Shown here in pieces: positions 32,836-42,120 of a stretch of DNA of 64,000 bases. This DNA comes from Sphingorhabdus pulchriflava (lineage in GTDB: Bacteria; Pseudomonadota; Alphaproteobacteria; Sphingomonadales; Sphingomonadaceae). The position numbers and the translations under genes are program-made. Every line of letters starts with the position of its first letter. Position 1 is the stretch's first letter. The stretch lies in the NCBI RefSeq assembly GCF_003367235.1, contig NZ_QRGP01000001.1, forward strand, positions 806,001 to 870,000. The letters are read 5' to 3'. The notes under the pieces are model-generated. The model saw only the letters and a list, made by a program, of their open reading frames with translations, was not told where the DNA came from and did no database searches.

Positions 32836-33293
32836 TTCTTTGCTGCTTCGGCGACGCTACCTGCGAACTCCTCAAAGTCTTTGGCTTCGGCAAATTCCTT
32901 GTACACGCTGGCAAAGCGGATATAAGCGACGGTATCCAGGCCTTTGAGCCCTTCCATCACAAATTCACCAATTTTCGCAGATTCAATCTCGGTTTCGCCC
33001 AGTGTTTCGAGCTGGCGCTGGATACCCGACACCAGTTTGTCTATTCTGGCTTGATCGATAGGTCGTTTGCGACATGCCACGGCGACCGAACGCTCGAGTT
33101 TTTCGCGTTCGAATGGTTCGCGCCGGCCTTCGGTTTTTAGGACTGTCAGTTCGCGCAACTGAATACGTTCAAAGGTCGTGAAGCGTGCGCCACAGCCTTC
33201 GCACTGACGCCGTCTGCGAATGGCGGCGCCATCCTCTGTCGGGCGACTGTCTTTTACCTGGCTGTCATCATGTCCGCAAAAGGGGCAACGCAT
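32832..33293 (-). CDS. nrdR: Transcriptional repressor NrdR
   Basis: This 153-residue protein has an N-terminal zinc ribbon (CPFCGHDD at 3-10, [13 protein letters not shown]) and an ATP-cone from about 49 ([19 protein letters not shown]). NrdR senses dATP/ATP and represses ribonucleotide reductase genes through NrdR boxes. The glyA gene lies nearby upstream, as in many alphaproteobacteria, separated by one small gene. Confidence 0.96.
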   Translation of the reverse strand: MRCPFCGHDDSQVKDSRPTEDGAAIRRRRQCEGCGARFTTFERIQLRELTVLKTEGRREPFEREKLERSVAVACRKRPIDQARIDKLVSGIQRQLETLGETEIESAKIGEFVMEGLKGLDTVAYIRFASVYKEFAEAKDFEEFAGSVAEAAKK

Positions 33294-33646
33294 TATTTCT
33301 CTTTTTCTTGGTTCTTTTTCTTATTCATGTGGCGGTATGCGACAATTCCCGCTCCGATCACCGCACCGGTTGCGATGCTAACAGGAGCTATCAGGGCCGC
33401 TGCTGCACCTAGCGCGGCACCGCCGGCCACTTTCTTTGCGGAATCGGTGTCGGCTAGGTGTTTGCCGGTGTGGAAGGCATCCTTGGTTGCACCCCACAAT
33501 TCATCCGCAGCCTCTCCGACATAATGCTTTGCTTGATTGGGGAAGCTCTCTTCCGCCAATCGCTCAGGTGTCTTTGCGCCACATTTCGGGCAGAATTTCA
33601 TGCCGTCGCTGATTTCGGCTGCACATTCATTGCACATCTGGGACAT
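33293..33646 (-). CDS. Zinc-ribbon protein with C-terminal hydrophobic segment
   Basis: The product has 117 residues. An N-terminal zinc ribbon ([19 protein letters not shown]) is joined to a hydrophobic, Gly/Ala-rich stretch (about 74-102, [20 protein letters not shown]) and a very basic-acidic tail (KKKNQEKEK). ATG 33646 was chosen for a GGGAG site 7 bases upstream. The stop overlaps the nrdR start by one base. The function is unknown. Confidence 0.75.
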   Translation of the reverse strand: MSQMCNECAAEISDGMKFCPKCGAKTPERLAEESFPNQAKHYVGEAADELWGATKDAFHTGKHLADTDSAKKVAGGAALGAAAALIAPVSIATGAVIGAGIVAYRHMNKKKNQEKEK

Positions 33647-33713
33647 CACTTGTCTCCCTTCATCTCTGTATTAGATGAGTAAGTCACTTGTCCTTTTCAA
33701 GTGCGAATATAGC

Positions 33714-35018
33714 TCAGGACGGATAAATCGGGAAGCGTGCACATAGTGCCTCAGCTTCGGCCTTTATTTTGGCTTCTATCTGGCCGTCACCCGCTTCGCC
33801 GTTCTTGCGCAATCCTTCGACCACATCGGCAATCATACGGCCGATTTCACGGAATTCGGCAGGCCCAAAACCGCGCGTCGTGCCTGCCGGAGTGCCGAGA
33901 CGCAGGCCGGACGTTACGAACGGCTTTTCTGTGTCATAAGGGATGGCGTTCTTGTTGCAGGTAATCGAGGCGCGGTCGAGAGCATGCTCGGCATGCTTGC
34001 CCTTCGCCTGTTTCGGGCGCAGGTCGACCAGCATCGAATGGTTGTCGGTTCCGCCCGAAACGATATCAAGGCCCTGCTCTTGCAAGCTGGAAGCCAGCGC
34101 GCGGGCATTTTCGACGACATTTGCCGCATAGGTTTTGAACTCGGGCCGCATCGCTTCGGCAAAGCACACCGCCTTGGCCGCAACGACATGCATCAACGGG
34201 CCACCCTGCAAACCCGGGAAGATCGCCGAGTTCATCTTTTTCGCAATCGCTTCGTCATTCGACAGGATCACGCCCGAACGTGGGCCACGGAGCGACTTGT
34301 GCGTTGTGGTTGTCACGACATGTGCGTGCGGAATGGGCGAGGGGTGGGCACCGCCTGCGACGAGTCCCGAAATGTGCGACATGTCGACCAGCAGGAGTGC
34401 GCCGACTTCATCGGCAATTGCACGAAAGGCCGCCCAGTCCCAGATACGTGAGTAGGCCGTACCGCCAGCGATAATGAGCTTCGGCTTGTTTTCATGAGCG
34501 ATGCGCGCGACCTCTTCCATATCGACGCGGCAGTCATCACGGCGCACGCCATAGGCGACGGGATTGAACCATTTGCCCGACATGTTGACGGGGCTGCCAT
34601 GGGTCAGGTGGCCACCGGCGGCAAGATCAAGCCCCATGAAGGTGTCGCCTGGTTGCAAAAGGCCAAGGAACACCGCTTGATTCATCTGGCTGCCCGAATT
34701 CGGCTGCACATTGGCAAAGCCGCAACCGAACAGCTTCTTGGCACGCTCGATCGCGATGGTTTCGATCTCATCTACATATTCGCAGCCGCCATAATAGCGT
34801 TTGCCCGGATAGCCTTCGGCATATTTATTGGTGAGCACCGAACCAGTTGCCTCCAGCACCGCGCGCGAGGTGATGTTTTCCGAAGCGATCAGTTCGATCT
34901 TTTCCTGCTGGCGCTGCAGTTCCTTGTCAATCCAGCCGGCGATTTCGGGATCGCGTTCGGCAAGGCTTTGGGTGAAGAAACCATCAGGCTGGATATCATT
35001 GGCGGCGGTGGCAGTCAT
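33714..35018 (-). CDS. glyA: Serine hydroxymethyltransferase
   Basis: This 434-residue PLP enzyme converts serine plus tetrahydrofolate to glycine and methylene-THF. Motifs include [37 protein letters not shown], the PLP lysine in [16 protein letters not shown] and [11 protein letters not shown]. The start overlaps the rpiB stop by 4 bp, so the two genes are coupled, the common alphaproteobacterial rpiB-glyA arrangement. Confidence 0.97.
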   Translation of the reverse strand: MTATAANDIQPDGFFTQSLAERDPEIAGWIDKELQRQQEKIELIASENITSRAVLEATGSVLTNKYAEGYPGKRYYGGCEYVDEIETIAIERAKKLFGCGFANVQPNSGSQMNQAVFLGLLQPGDTFMGLDLAAGGHLTHGSPVNMSGKWFNPVAYGVRRDDCRVDMEEVARIAHENKPKLIIAGGTAYSRIWDWAAFRAIADEVGALLLVDMSHISGLVAGGAHPSPIPHAHVVTTTTHKSLRGPRSGVILSNDEAIAKKMNSAIFPGLQGGPLMHVVAAKAVCFAEAMRPEFKTYAANVVENARALASSLQEQGLDIVSGGTDNHSMLVDLRPKQAKGKHAEHALDRASITCNKNAIPYDTEKPFVTSGLRLGTPAGTTRGFGPAEFREIGRMIADVVEGLRKNGEAGDGQIEAKIKAEAEALCARFPIYPS

Positions 35019-35467
35019 ACGGGATCCTTCGTAAAGGCGGGATTGGATAGCTTGCCGACGCGGCGCGCATGGCGTTCACCGGCAAAAGGGGTGGCGAGGA
35101 ATGTGTCGAGACAGGCCTTCGCCATGTCGATGCCAGTCAGGCGGGCGCCCATTGCAATCACATTGGCGTCGTTGTGCTCGCGTGCGAGTTTGGCCGACAA
35201 TGGCTCAGAAACCAAAGCTGCGCGACAGGCAGGGTTGCGGTTGACTGCGATTGAAATACCGATGCCTGAGCCGCACAGCGCTACGCCAAATTGCGCGTCC
35301 CCGGCTGCGACCGCTTCTGCCAGCTTGTACCCATAATCCGGATAGTCGACCGACGATTCATCGTAGGGACCAAGGTCTGCCACGTCGTGACCGGCGCTTT
35401 GCAAATGCTCTATCAACGCAGATTTCAGCGCGATAGCGGCATGATCGGAAGCAATGGCAATACGCAT
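35015..35467 (-). CDS. rpiB: Ribose 5-phosphate isomerase B
   Basis: This 150-residue RpiB/LacAB-family isomerase shows [49 protein letters not shown] and [12 protein letters not shown]. It interconverts ribose 5-phosphate and ribulose 5-phosphate. ATG 35467 is chosen as the conserved N-terminus; upstream in-frame residues are not family-like. Confidence 0.95.
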   Translation of the reverse strand: MRIAIASDHAAIALKSALIEHLQSAGHDVADLGPYDESSVDYPDYGYKLAEAVAAGDAQFGVALCGSGIGISIAVNRNPACRAALVSEPLSAKLAREHNDANVIAMGARLTGIDMAKACLDTFLATPFAGERHARRVGKLSNPAFTKDPV

Positions 35468-35595
35468 GGGCCTGTCCTTCCACGCGGGTGAATCGGGATG
35501 CGCGCTCTCTAGGGTAGGTGTCTTCAAAAGGCCATGCAGAATATAGCCTCATTGGCGGCTTGACCGCGCCCTTCCACAGCTTTTATCGGGGCGGT

Positions 35596-35802
35596 ATGAC
35601 ATCCGCCTTGCTCTCAATCGCCATGATTGCCGGTTTCGCGCTTCTATGGGGCGCGTGGCGGCTGTGGAAGCGCGATGGCTTGGGCCAGAAAGTCTGGCTT
35701 ATGATTGCGGCGGCCTTGGTGCTGTTCGTAAATATCGCGATCTGGACCGTGCCGGACGAGCAGGGCCGGTCATTGGCGGAATCCACCGACCAGCCCAACT
35801 AA
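35596..35802 (+). CDS. Small two-helix membrane protein
   Basis: This 68-residue protein begins at ATG 35596, where the family-like N-terminus MTSALLSIAMIAGFALLWGA forms a first membrane helix; KVWLMIAAALVLFVNIAIW forms a second. It ends in a polar tail. The function is unknown; it lies between the rpiB run and a convergent hydrolase gene. Confidence 0.6.
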   Translation: MTSALLSIAMIAGFALLWGAWRLWKRDGLGQKVWLMIAAALVLFVNIAIWTVPDEQGRSLAESTDQPN

Positions 35803-35815
35803 AAGATTTAGGCGG

Positions 35816-36472
35816 TCACTTGATCGGGCAGGCCGGGTCGAGCCGCATATCGAGATAATTGTCGACCGAGGCCATCAGCAGATCCATTTCATTTTCATAG
35901 AAATGGTTCGCGCGCGGGATTTCGTCATGGTGCACGGTGATGTGCTTCTGCGTCCGCAATTTATCGACCAGCTTTTGTACCGAATTGGGTGTCACCACCT
36001 CATCCTGGGTGCCGTGGATGATGATCCCCGATGACGGGCAGGGTGCCAGAAAGCTGAAATCATACATGTTTGCCGGCGGCGATACCGAGATAAAGCCGCG
36101 CACTTCGGGACGACGCATCAGCAATTGCATGCCAATCCACGCACCAAAGCTGAACCCAGCGATCCATGTGGTCGAGGCTTCCGGATGGAAGGCCTGGATC
36201 CAGTCGAGCGCAGCGGCTGCATCGGACAGTTCGCCTATGCCATTGTCAAATTCGCCTTCGCTGCGGCCGACGCCGCGAAAGTTGAAACGCAGCGTGGCAA
36301 AGCCGCGGTTGACGAATGTCTTGTACATCGCCTGCGTGATACGGTCGTTCATCGTGCCGCCAGCCTGCGGATGCGGGTGCAGGATCATCGCGACCGGCGC
36401 GCGCGGGCGCGGCGGCGGAGAGAAGCGGGCTTCGATACGGCCTTCGGGACCGGGAATGGCAATGGCGGGCAT
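35816..36472 (-). CDS. Alpha/beta hydrolase (dienelactone-hydrolase-like, small)
   Basis: This 218-residue protein has the oxyanion region ILHPHPQAGGTMND, the nucleophile elbow AGFSFGAW, the acid in HGTQDEVVTP and the base in PRANHFYENE. This short form (HPHP..GGTM) is a well-defined bacterial hydrolase group of unknown substrate. All triad residues appear intact. It is monocistronic and divergent from the cysteine desulfurase genes. Confidence 0.85.
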   Translation of the reverse strand: MPAIAIPGPEGRIEARFSPPPRPRAPVAMILHPHPQAGGTMNDRITQAMYKTFVNRGFATLRFNFRGVGRSEGEFDNGIGELSDAAAALDWIQAFHPEASTTWIAGFSFGAWIGMQLLMRRPEVRGFISVSPPANMYDFSFLAPCPSSGIIIHGTQDEVVTPNSVQKLVDKLRTQKHITVHHDEIPRANHFYENEMDLLMASVDNYLDMRLDPACPIK

Positions 36473-36593
36473 ATGCTTGGTTCAATCGTGATATAGGGTG
36501 GGGCTGTTTCACCCTTCGGGCTAGGCAGCAGTCGATGGGCTATATAGAAGGCAAACCGAAATTCGCAACCATCACGGATGTCAGCACCCCATA

Positions 36594-37634
36594 ATGGCGC
36601 AAGAACGTCTCTATCTGGACCATGCCGCAACGACACCGGTTCTGCCGAGTGTGCGCGCTGCGATGGCGGATGCGCTTGAGCGCTGGGCTAACCCATCTTC
36701 ACCACATGGGGAGGGCAGGGCCGCGCGTGCAGCACTTGAGAACGCCCGTACGCGGATAGGCAAGGCGTTGCGTTGGGACGGTGAGATTTTGTTCACGAGC
36801 GGCGCCAGTGAGGCGATTGGACTGGCCCTAGATGGCTTTGACGCAGTGGCAAGTGCAGTAGAGCACGACGCTGTTTTGTCTGCGGTCGGTGAGGAGCCCC
36901 GGCTTTCGGTCGATGGCAATGGCCTGGTCCAGTTGGGAATTATTGCAAAAGGTCGGCGATACGCGATTCAGCAGGTCAATAACGAAACCGGAGTGATTCA
37001 GCCATTGCCCGAACTTGGTGCACGCATACGCGCAGGTGGCGGATTGCTCGTCGCAGATTGCTCGCAAGGTGCCGGAAAATTACAGCTGCCGGATGCTGAT
37101 ATTATAATATTATCGGCACATAAGCTGGGCGGGCCGCCTGGCCTGGGTGCTTTGCTGGTTAAGGATCTGGCATTGCTGCGGCCAACTGGAGGACAGGAAA
37201 AGGGTTACCGGCGCGGTACCGAGAATTTGCCTGCAATCCTTGGCCTAGCAGCAGCACTAGAGGCTGGATCCGATTGGCTGGTTGAAGCGAGCGCCCTTAG
37301 GACAAAATTGGAAACAGCGATCGAGTATGAGGATGGCGATGTGATTGCCAAAGGGGTGCCGCGTCTTGCCACGATTGGAAGCTACCGGATGCCGGGTGTA
37401 TCGGCATCCAGCCAGTTGATTTCGTTCGATCTAGCTGGAATCTCGGTATCCGCGGGCAGTGCCTGCTCGTCCGGTACGTTGAAGGCGAGCCATGTTCTCA
37501 CAGCAATGGGTTGGGACGCAAAAGCAGCCGGTGAGGTTGTTCGCGTCAGCTTTGGTCCGCAAACCAAAGAGGCAGATATCGACCGTTTCATAGCGACATG
37601 GAAAACTATCCGAGAGCGCGCACAAGCAGCATGA
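36594..37634 (+). CDS. Cysteine desulfurase (class V aminotransferase), first of tandem pair
   Basis: This 346-residue PLP enzyme of the NifS/IscS type has LDHAATTPVLPSVRAAM, VNNETGVIQPLPELG, the PLP lysine in LSAHKLGGPPGLGALL and the persulfide Cys in SAGSACSSGT. It is shorter and more divergent than its downstream paralogue. Its stop overlaps that gene's start (ATGA). Sulfur donation to Fe-S clusters or thiolated cofactors is expected. Confidence 0.88.
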   Translation: MAQERLYLDHAATTPVLPSVRAAMADALERWANPSSPHGEGRAARAALENARTRIGKALRWDGEILFTSGASEAIGLALDGFDAVASAVEHDAVLSAVGEEPRLSVDGNGLVQLGIIAKGRRYAIQQVNNETGVIQPLPELGARIRAGGGLLVADCSQGAGKLQLPDADIIILSAHKLGGPPGLGALLVKDLALLRPTGGQEKGYRRGTENLPAILGLAAALEAGSDWLVEASALRTKLETAIEYEDGDVIAKGVPRLATIGSYRMPGVSASSQLISFDLAGISVSAGSACSSGTLKASHVLTAMGWDAKAAGEVVRVSFGPQTKEADIDRFIATWKTIRERAQAA

Positions 37635-38689
37635 GCGCAAGCATCTATCTCGACTATCAGGCGACGACGCCACTCGCGTCCGAAGTGTTTGCAGCGATGG
37701 AACCTTGGTTGAAGAAGAATTTCTGGAACCCGCACAGCGTGCATGTCGGCGGACGGCAGGCGGCGGCGGCAATAGAGGCGGCGCGTGAACAAGTGGCTGC
37801 ACTGCTTCCTGCGGGCGGGCGCGTGATTTTTACCAGCGGTGCGACAGAGGCGATAAACCTTGCGACCAAAGGATGCGGACTTTCAGTGACTGCATTGGCG
37901 ACCGAGCATGCCGCCGCACTCGATTGTGTGGAGCATTTGGGTGGGAGCATTGTTCCAACGCGGGCTGATGGTTTGCGTGCGCACGATCCCGCTGCGCCCG
38001 GCCTGTTTGCGGCGATGTTCGTGAATAATGAGATCGGAACAATCCAGCCGATCAGCGCGATTGCCGCTTCGATCCACGAAACGGGCGGCCTGTTGCTGTG
38101 CGACGCCGTGCAGGGCTTTGGCCGGATGCCCGTACCCCATGGTCCCGACCTAATTGCCATTTCAGCGCACAAGATCCATGGTCCTAAAGGCATCGGTGCG
38201 CTTTGGGTCCGCAATGGTGTCCACCTGCAACCGCTTATCCATGGCGGCGGGCAAGAGCAGGGGCTGCGGTCTGGCACTTTGTCGCCCGCGCTCTGCGTTG
38301 GTTTTGGTGCAGCGGCAGCGCTTGCGGCCGAGCGGATGGAGGCGGACGCCAATCATGTTGAAACACTGTGGAACCGGGCGAAGGAACTTTTCACCGACTG
38401 GGAAATCAATGGCTCCGCCACGCACCGCTACAAAGGCAATCTCAACATCCGCCTCGATGGGCTGGATGTGGCCCGTCTTATGAGCGAGTGCCGCGAAGTG
38501 CTGTTTTCGGCAGGGAGCGCATGCGCCAGCGGGTCAGGGCGCCCCAGCCATGTGTTGCGTGCGATTGGTTTGAGCGACGCACAGGCGAAATCCTCTATCC
38601 GCTTGGGATTCGGGCGTTATACGACACTCGAAGAAATCGAACGCGCGGCATCATTGATCAAAGCGGCGGCAGAAAGGCAATTGGTTTGA
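37631..38689 (+). CDS. Cysteine desulfurase, second of tandem pair
   Basis: This 352-residue NifS/IscS-family enzyme has YLDYQATTPLASEVFAAM, VNNEIGTIQPISAI, the PLP lysine in ISAHKIHGPKGIGALW and the active Cys in SAGSACASGSGRPSHVL. The start at 37631 lies in an ATGA overlap with the first copy, and the stop overlaps the ferredoxin TTG start. The trio probably works in Fe-S cluster assembly. The Suf scaffold genes are not in the window. Confidence 0.9.
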   Translation: MSASIYLDYQATTPLASEVFAAMEPWLKKNFWNPHSVHVGGRQAAAAIEAAREQVAALLPAGGRVIFTSGATEAINLATKGCGLSVTALATEHAAALDCVEHLGGSIVPTRADGLRAHDPAAPGLFAAMFVNNEIGTIQPISAIAASIHETGGLLLCDAVQGFGRMPVPHGPDLIAISAHKIHGPKGIGALWVRNGVHLQPLIHGGGQEQGLRSGTLSPALCVGFGAAAALAAERMEADANHVETLWNRAKELFTDWEINGSATHRYKGNLNIRLDGLDVARLMSECREVLFSAGSACASGSGRPSHVLRAIGLSDAQAKSSIRLGFGRYTTLEEIERAASLIKAAAERQLV

Positions 38690-39018
38690 AAGTCCATTTC
38701 ATCAGCCCCGATGGCGAAACGACGCAAACGGTCGAAGCCAAGGCAGGCAGCAACCTGCTTGAGGTCGCCCAGAATGCCGGGCAACCGCTTGAAGGCACCT
38801 GCGAAGGACAGATGGCTTGCTCGACCTGCCATGTGGTTATCGCGAAAGAGTGGTTCGACAAACTCCCCGTTGCCAGCGACGACGAAGAAGACATGCTCGA
38901 CCTTGCCAGTGGTGCACGCCGCACAAGCCGACTTTCGTGCCAGATTGATCTGACGGCAGAAATGGATGGGTTGGTGGTGCACATTCCCGCCGAGAGTCGG
39001 AACATGCAGGGAATTTAG
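38686..39018 (+). CDS. 2Fe-2S ferredoxin, adrenodoxin type
   Basis: The protein has 110 residues. No ATG precedes the conserved domain, so translation most likely starts at TTG 38686, which overlaps the desulfurase TGA and has AGAAAGG 8 bases upstream. Cluster ligands are C39, C45 and C48 (CEGQMACSTCHV) and C85 (RLSCQ). Adrenodoxin-type ferredoxins serve Fe-S assembly (Isc Fdx) or donate electrons to class I P450s. The neighbours favour the first role, but it could also serve the P450 at 10397. Confidence 0.9.
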   Translation: MKVHFISPDGETTQTVEAKAGSNLLEVAQNAGQPLEGTCEGQMACSTCHVVIAKEWFDKLPVASDDEEDMLDLASGARRTSRLSCQIDLTAEMDGLVVHIPAESRNMQGI

Positions 39019-39070
39019 CTTCCTTCACTTCCCATTCACCCAAAACCGCCTATATAGGTCGCGTTCGTTT

Positions 39071-39400
39071 CGGCGGACTATGGCGATAAATTGCGGCGTG
39101 CAATAGGCACAGCGGACCCGGGGGCGGTACCCGGCAGCTCCACCATAACCCCTGAAATTCAGGGGATTTTGACGGGGCTGAACTAGGATCGACGTGTGTT
39201 GAAAGACGCTGTTTTTGCCCGGCATGAATAAGCCGTGAAATGGTTCAAAACTCATAAGTGCCAACGATAACGAAGCACTTGCTCTCGCAGCATAATCTCG
39301 GGCCTCACGGTCTAGGATTATTCTAAAAGAACGCGGCCGAACCGGCCGGGCAACAGAAAGGTTACAGCGGCCGGGGCGCGCCGGGCAACAGAAGCGCCCC
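39071..39400 (+). ncRNA. ssrA: Permuted two-piece tmRNA (ssrA)
   Basis: The acceptor piece comes first, ending in CAGCTCC-A-CCA at 39135-39145. After an excised spacer the coding piece begins at 39174 with GGGGCTGAACTAGGATCGAC. GGGGCTG (39174-39180) pairs with CAGCTCC (39135-39141) to rebuild the acceptor stem, with one G-U. The tag reading frame at 39260-39292 encodes ANDNEALALAA, followed by TAA. This is the circularly permuted form typical of alphaproteobacteria. A TATATA -10-like box lies at 39051. Outer ends are approximate: the 5' end is placed near 39071 and the 3' end after the GGGGCGC/GCGCCCC stem near 39400. Confidence 0.9.
39149..39165 (+). other. Hairpin in the excised tmRNA spacer
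   Basis: CCCCTGAA-A-TTCAGGGG is a perfect inverted repeat between the acceptor CCA (39145) and the coding-piece start (39174). It falls wholly inside the intervening segment that is removed during maturation of the two-piece tmRNA, so it may guide processing rather than end transcription. Confidence 0.6.
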
Positions 39401-39411
39401 ACTTCCCCCAA

Positions 39412-39456
39412 GCATTTTCAGGAAAAGTGGGAGCCGGTTTGCCGGCTTGAAAATGC
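39412..39456. repeat. Alphaproteobacterial palindromic repeat element
   Basis: Outer arms GCATTTTC (39412-39419) and GAAAATGC (39449-39456) enclose AGGAAAAGTGGG and an inner hairpin AGCCGG-TTTG-CCGGCT. This matches the widespread GCATTTTC..AAAAGTGGG..CCGG..GAAAATGC intergenic repeats of alphaproteobacteria. It lies just downstream of ssrA and may also act as its terminator. Confidence 0.65.
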
Positions 39457-39496
39457 GTTTCAATTGGAATCAGCAGGGCAACAAAATCTGGGGGCC

Positions 39497-39721
39497 TTAT
39501 TCCTGCCCGAACATCTGCTGCAATTCGACTGCCTGGAGCATTTTTGCCGAAGCGAGGAAAACCGCGCCACATGTCAAGGCGAGGAAAATCCAGCCGATCT
39601 TGCCTGGATAGAGCGCCATATAATCCTGCCCTCGCTTCACCGCACCCAGTGCGAGTGGATAGGTGATCAGGAAGACCTCGGTCTTGGTTTTGATCTGGAA
39701 CAGGCGGGCAAATTTTTTCAT
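39497..39721 (-). CDS. Small single-helix membrane protein, sphingomonad type
   Basis: This 74-residue protein has KTKTEVFLITYPLALGAVKRG near the start and one strong membrane helix (KIGWIFLALTCGAVFLASAK), then an acidic C-terminus. The TEVFLITYPLALGAV segment recurs in small sphingomonad proteins I have seen, so it is likely a real, conserved gene. No function is known. Confidence 0.7.
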   Translation of the reverse strand: MKKFARLFQIKTKTEVFLITYPLALGAVKRGQDYMALYPGKIGWIFLALTCGAVFLASAKMLQAVELQQMFGQE

Positions 39722-39816
39722 AGGTTAACACGCGTATAGGCAAACCGCGTGCCAGTTCAGCATTTCCTTAGGTATCGATGGTTAACGCTGACGCGCTTTG
39801 TAAAGCTTTTCGACAG

Positions 39817-41073
39817 TCAGGCCAGACAGGTCAGACCGCAGGCGTCGAGCAGGGCGCGGCGTGCTTTTTGAACCTGTTCGACAAGTGCCGCATCGCCCAG
39901 TTGATCAGGTGCGATGCTCTCCGGCCAATGCTTGGCAATCACTTCGGCCATGACGGCAAGTTTCGCTTCGTCTGCGATGAAACGCTGATCCACGGTTGCC
40001 GGGTCAGCTACCACGCGCAGACGCAAGCATGCTGGACCGCCACCATTGGCCATCGACTGACGGACATCGACCGGTATGAGTTTGCGGATCGGCCCATTCC
40101 CGGCAACATGCTCTTCGAGCCAGCCCCAGACATTCGGATTCGACTGTGCTTCGGTGGGCAGGATCAGAGCCATTCCCCCACTTTCGGGCAGAGTGACGAG
40201 TTGGGCGTTAAACAGATAGCTTTGCACCGCATCGGCCAAGCTCACCCGATCAGCTGGGACAACAACAATCTCTGTCTCCGGCATCTTTGCGCGGATTGTG
40301 GCATAGGCGGCTTCGGGATCTTCAAATGCCTGTTCATGGGTGAAGAGCACCCGTTCATTGGCGACAGCCACTACATCGTTGTGGAACGCCCCGGCAGCGA
40401 TAGCGATTTCGGACTGCTGGATGAACAATGTTCGTTCCGGGTCAAGCATGTGCGCCCGTGCAATGGCCTTCGACGATTCAATATGCTGGCGGGCGGGAAA
40501 AGGACCTCCTGATTTGCCATAAACAAAGATTTCGAGGCCTGATTCACCGTGCGACGGACAAAGCCGCATGAAGTTTGCGGCCCCTTCATCGCCATAAGGG
40601 GGCGGCACTGGTCCATGGACGACGAAATGGCGTTCGTCTGCAAATGCCAGCTTCAGTTGCGCGAGCGTGCCCGTCCATTCGTGGCTGCGATGCGCCATGG
40701 TCAGCAGGTTAGCCGCCGACAAATGGCATTTACCGTCGGTCGTATCGGGTGCCGGCGAAACGGTAGCAGCGTTCGCTGCCCACATTGCCGAAGCCGAGAA
40801 GGCGGCCGCGCGGATATGTGGCTCTGCTGTCTTCATGTCGATAGCCAGGCCTGCAAGCCATTGCTTATTTGGTCGGTCGAGCGGCATGAAAAAGCCCTGC
40901 GCCAAACCTAAACGCAAATTGGTCCGCATCTTCTCCAACCCTTGCAAGGCTGCTGCGCGCGGCTGTGAAACCGCACCAGCATTGCTGGTTGCGGCCAGAT
41001 TGCCCAAACTCAGCCCGGCATAATTGTGGCTGGGGCCGATAATGCCATCAAAGTTTATCTCGACGAGTGCCAT
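39817..41073 (-). CDS. astB: N-succinylarginine dihydrolase
   Basis: This 418-residue enzyme has the characteristic N-terminus EINFDGIIGPSHNYAGLSLGN, a central FMRLCPSHGESGLEIFVYG, HNDVVAVANE and the C-terminal GGGPACLRLRVV with the catalytic Cys. It hydrolyses N2-succinylarginine to succinylornithine, CO2 and ammonia, the second step of the AST arginine-degradation pathway. It lies 3 bp after astA in a run with an M20 hydrolase. Confidence 0.95.
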   Translation of the reverse strand: MALVEINFDGIIGPSHNYAGLSLGNLAATSNAGAVSQPRAAALQGLEKMRTNLRLGLAQGFFMPLDRPNKQWLAGLAIDMKTAEPHIRAAAFSASAMWAANAATVSPAPDTTDGKCHLSAANLLTMAHRSHEWTGTLAQLKLAFADERHFVVHGPVPPPYGDEGAANFMRLCPSHGESGLEIFVYGKSGGPFPARQHIESSKAIARAHMLDPERTLFIQQSEIAIAAGAFHNDVVAVANERVLFTHEQAFEDPEAAYATIRAKMPETEIVVVPADRVSLADAVQSYLFNAQLVTLPESGGMALILPTEAQSNPNVWGWLEEHVAGNGPIRKLIPVDVRQSMANGGGPACLRLRVVADPATVDQRFIADEAKLAVMAEVIAKHWPESIAPDQLGDAALVEQVQKARRALLDACGLTCLA

Positions 41074-41076
41074 GGC

Positions 41077-42120
41077 TTACCACCGCGGCACGAAGGTAAT
41101 GGTATCGCCCGTACCAACCCCGAGATTTCTGGCGCACCGCGTATCGAGGATGACGCCGTTGTCCTGGACCTCGACCCAGCCATAGGAAGCCCGGAAATCT
41201 TCGAGAAGGCCGCGCGTGACGAGCATCTTGGTGCCGCCAGCCTTGCCTTCATGGGGATCGCCCAGCGTGTCGCTTATGGTCAGGATTTGCGCATCCTTGG
41301 CTTCGCGCACGCTGCGGATCTGGTCGGTGCGGACCGTCATGGTCGGACCACCATCAAAGATGTCAATGTAATTTTCCCAGGCAAAACCCTCTTCTTCCAG
41401 CATGCGCATGGCTGCCCGGCCGGTGGGGTGGGGAACGCCGATCACATGGCGCGCGGCTTCGGACAGCATCGCGATATAGACCGGATGTTTGGGCATCAGG
41501 TCGGCGATGAACTGGTTTCCGAATTTGGCGTTGAATTCGTCTGCATCCTGAAAGTTCATGCCGAAGAAGCGACCGGCGACGCCATCCCAAAAAGGTGATC
41601 CCCCGGCTTCGTCGATAACGCCGCGCAATTCGGCCAAAGTGCGGTCGGCAAAGCGCGCGCGGTGGTTGCGGATGAACAGATAGCGGCTGCGTGCGATAAG
41701 CATGCCGAGCCCGCCTGCGCGTTCGCCAGGGTGGAGGAACAAGCCGCCAACCTCGGTCGCACCTTCCAGATCAGTCGAAAGGTTGAGGATGTCGGCACGA
41801 AAAGTGCGTTCCAGTTCGACGCTATGCTGGGTCAATGCGCCGATGCGATAGCTGTAAAAAGGCCATTTCTGACCGACTGCCGAGAAAATCTGGCAGGTGC
41901 CGCGCACTTCGCAGGTTTCAAGGTTTTCGAGTACGAAGACGAAAAGATCATCCTCTACGCCTTCGCCGATGCGCGAAAACCCGTCGGCAGAACGCTCGAG
42001 CTTTGCTGTCAGTGCCTTGCGGTCAGGCGGTAGGTTGGTGAACCCACCACCCGTGCGCTTGGCCATTTCATACATGGGTTGCAGGTCCGACGGATTGGCC
42101 GGACGGATAATGAAACTCAT
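41077..42120 (-). CDS. astA: Arginine N-succinyltransferase
   Basis: This 347-residue GNAT-fold enzyme transfers succinyl from succinyl-CoA to arginine, the first AST step. Motifs: SFIIRPANPSDLQPMYEMAK, VGGLFLHPGERAGGLG, FWDGVAGRFFGMNF and DIFDGGPTMTVRTDQIR. The ATG at 42120 was chosen as the conserved start; it overlaps the M20 stop by 4 bp. astC, astD and astE are absent here. Confidence 0.95.
   Translation of the reverse strand: MSFIIRPANPSDLQPMYEMAKRTGGGFTNLPPDRKALTAKLERSADGFSRIGEGVEDDLFVFVLENLETCEVRGTCQIFSAVGQKWPFYSYRIGALTQHSVELERTFRADILNLSTDLEGATEVGGLFLHPGERAGGLGMLIARSRYLFIRNHRARFADRTLAELRGVIDEAGGSPFWDGVAGRFFGMNFQDADEFNAKFGNQFIADLMPKHPVYIAMLSEAARHVIGVPHPTGRAAMRMLEEEGFAWENYIDIFDGGPTMTVRTDQIRSVREAKDAQILTISDTLGDPHEGKAGGTKMLVTRGLLEDFRASYGWVEVQDNGVILDTRCARNLGVGTGDTITFVPRW

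Noticed and set aside
33655-33713. CACTTG/CAAGTG hairpin downstream of glyA as a terminator
   Set aside because: Only a 6-bp stem and no T run follows on the minus strand.
38368-38685. N-terminal extension of the ferredoxin reading frame into the desulfurase gene
   Set aside because: The extension overlaps the second desulfurase in another frame and is not ferredoxin-like; TTG 38686 with AGAAAGG upstream is the better start.
39149-39165. CCCCTGAA/TTCAGGGG as a rho-independent terminator
   Set aside because: It lies between the acceptor and coding pieces of the permuted tmRNA, where termination would abolish the RNA; a processing role is more likely.
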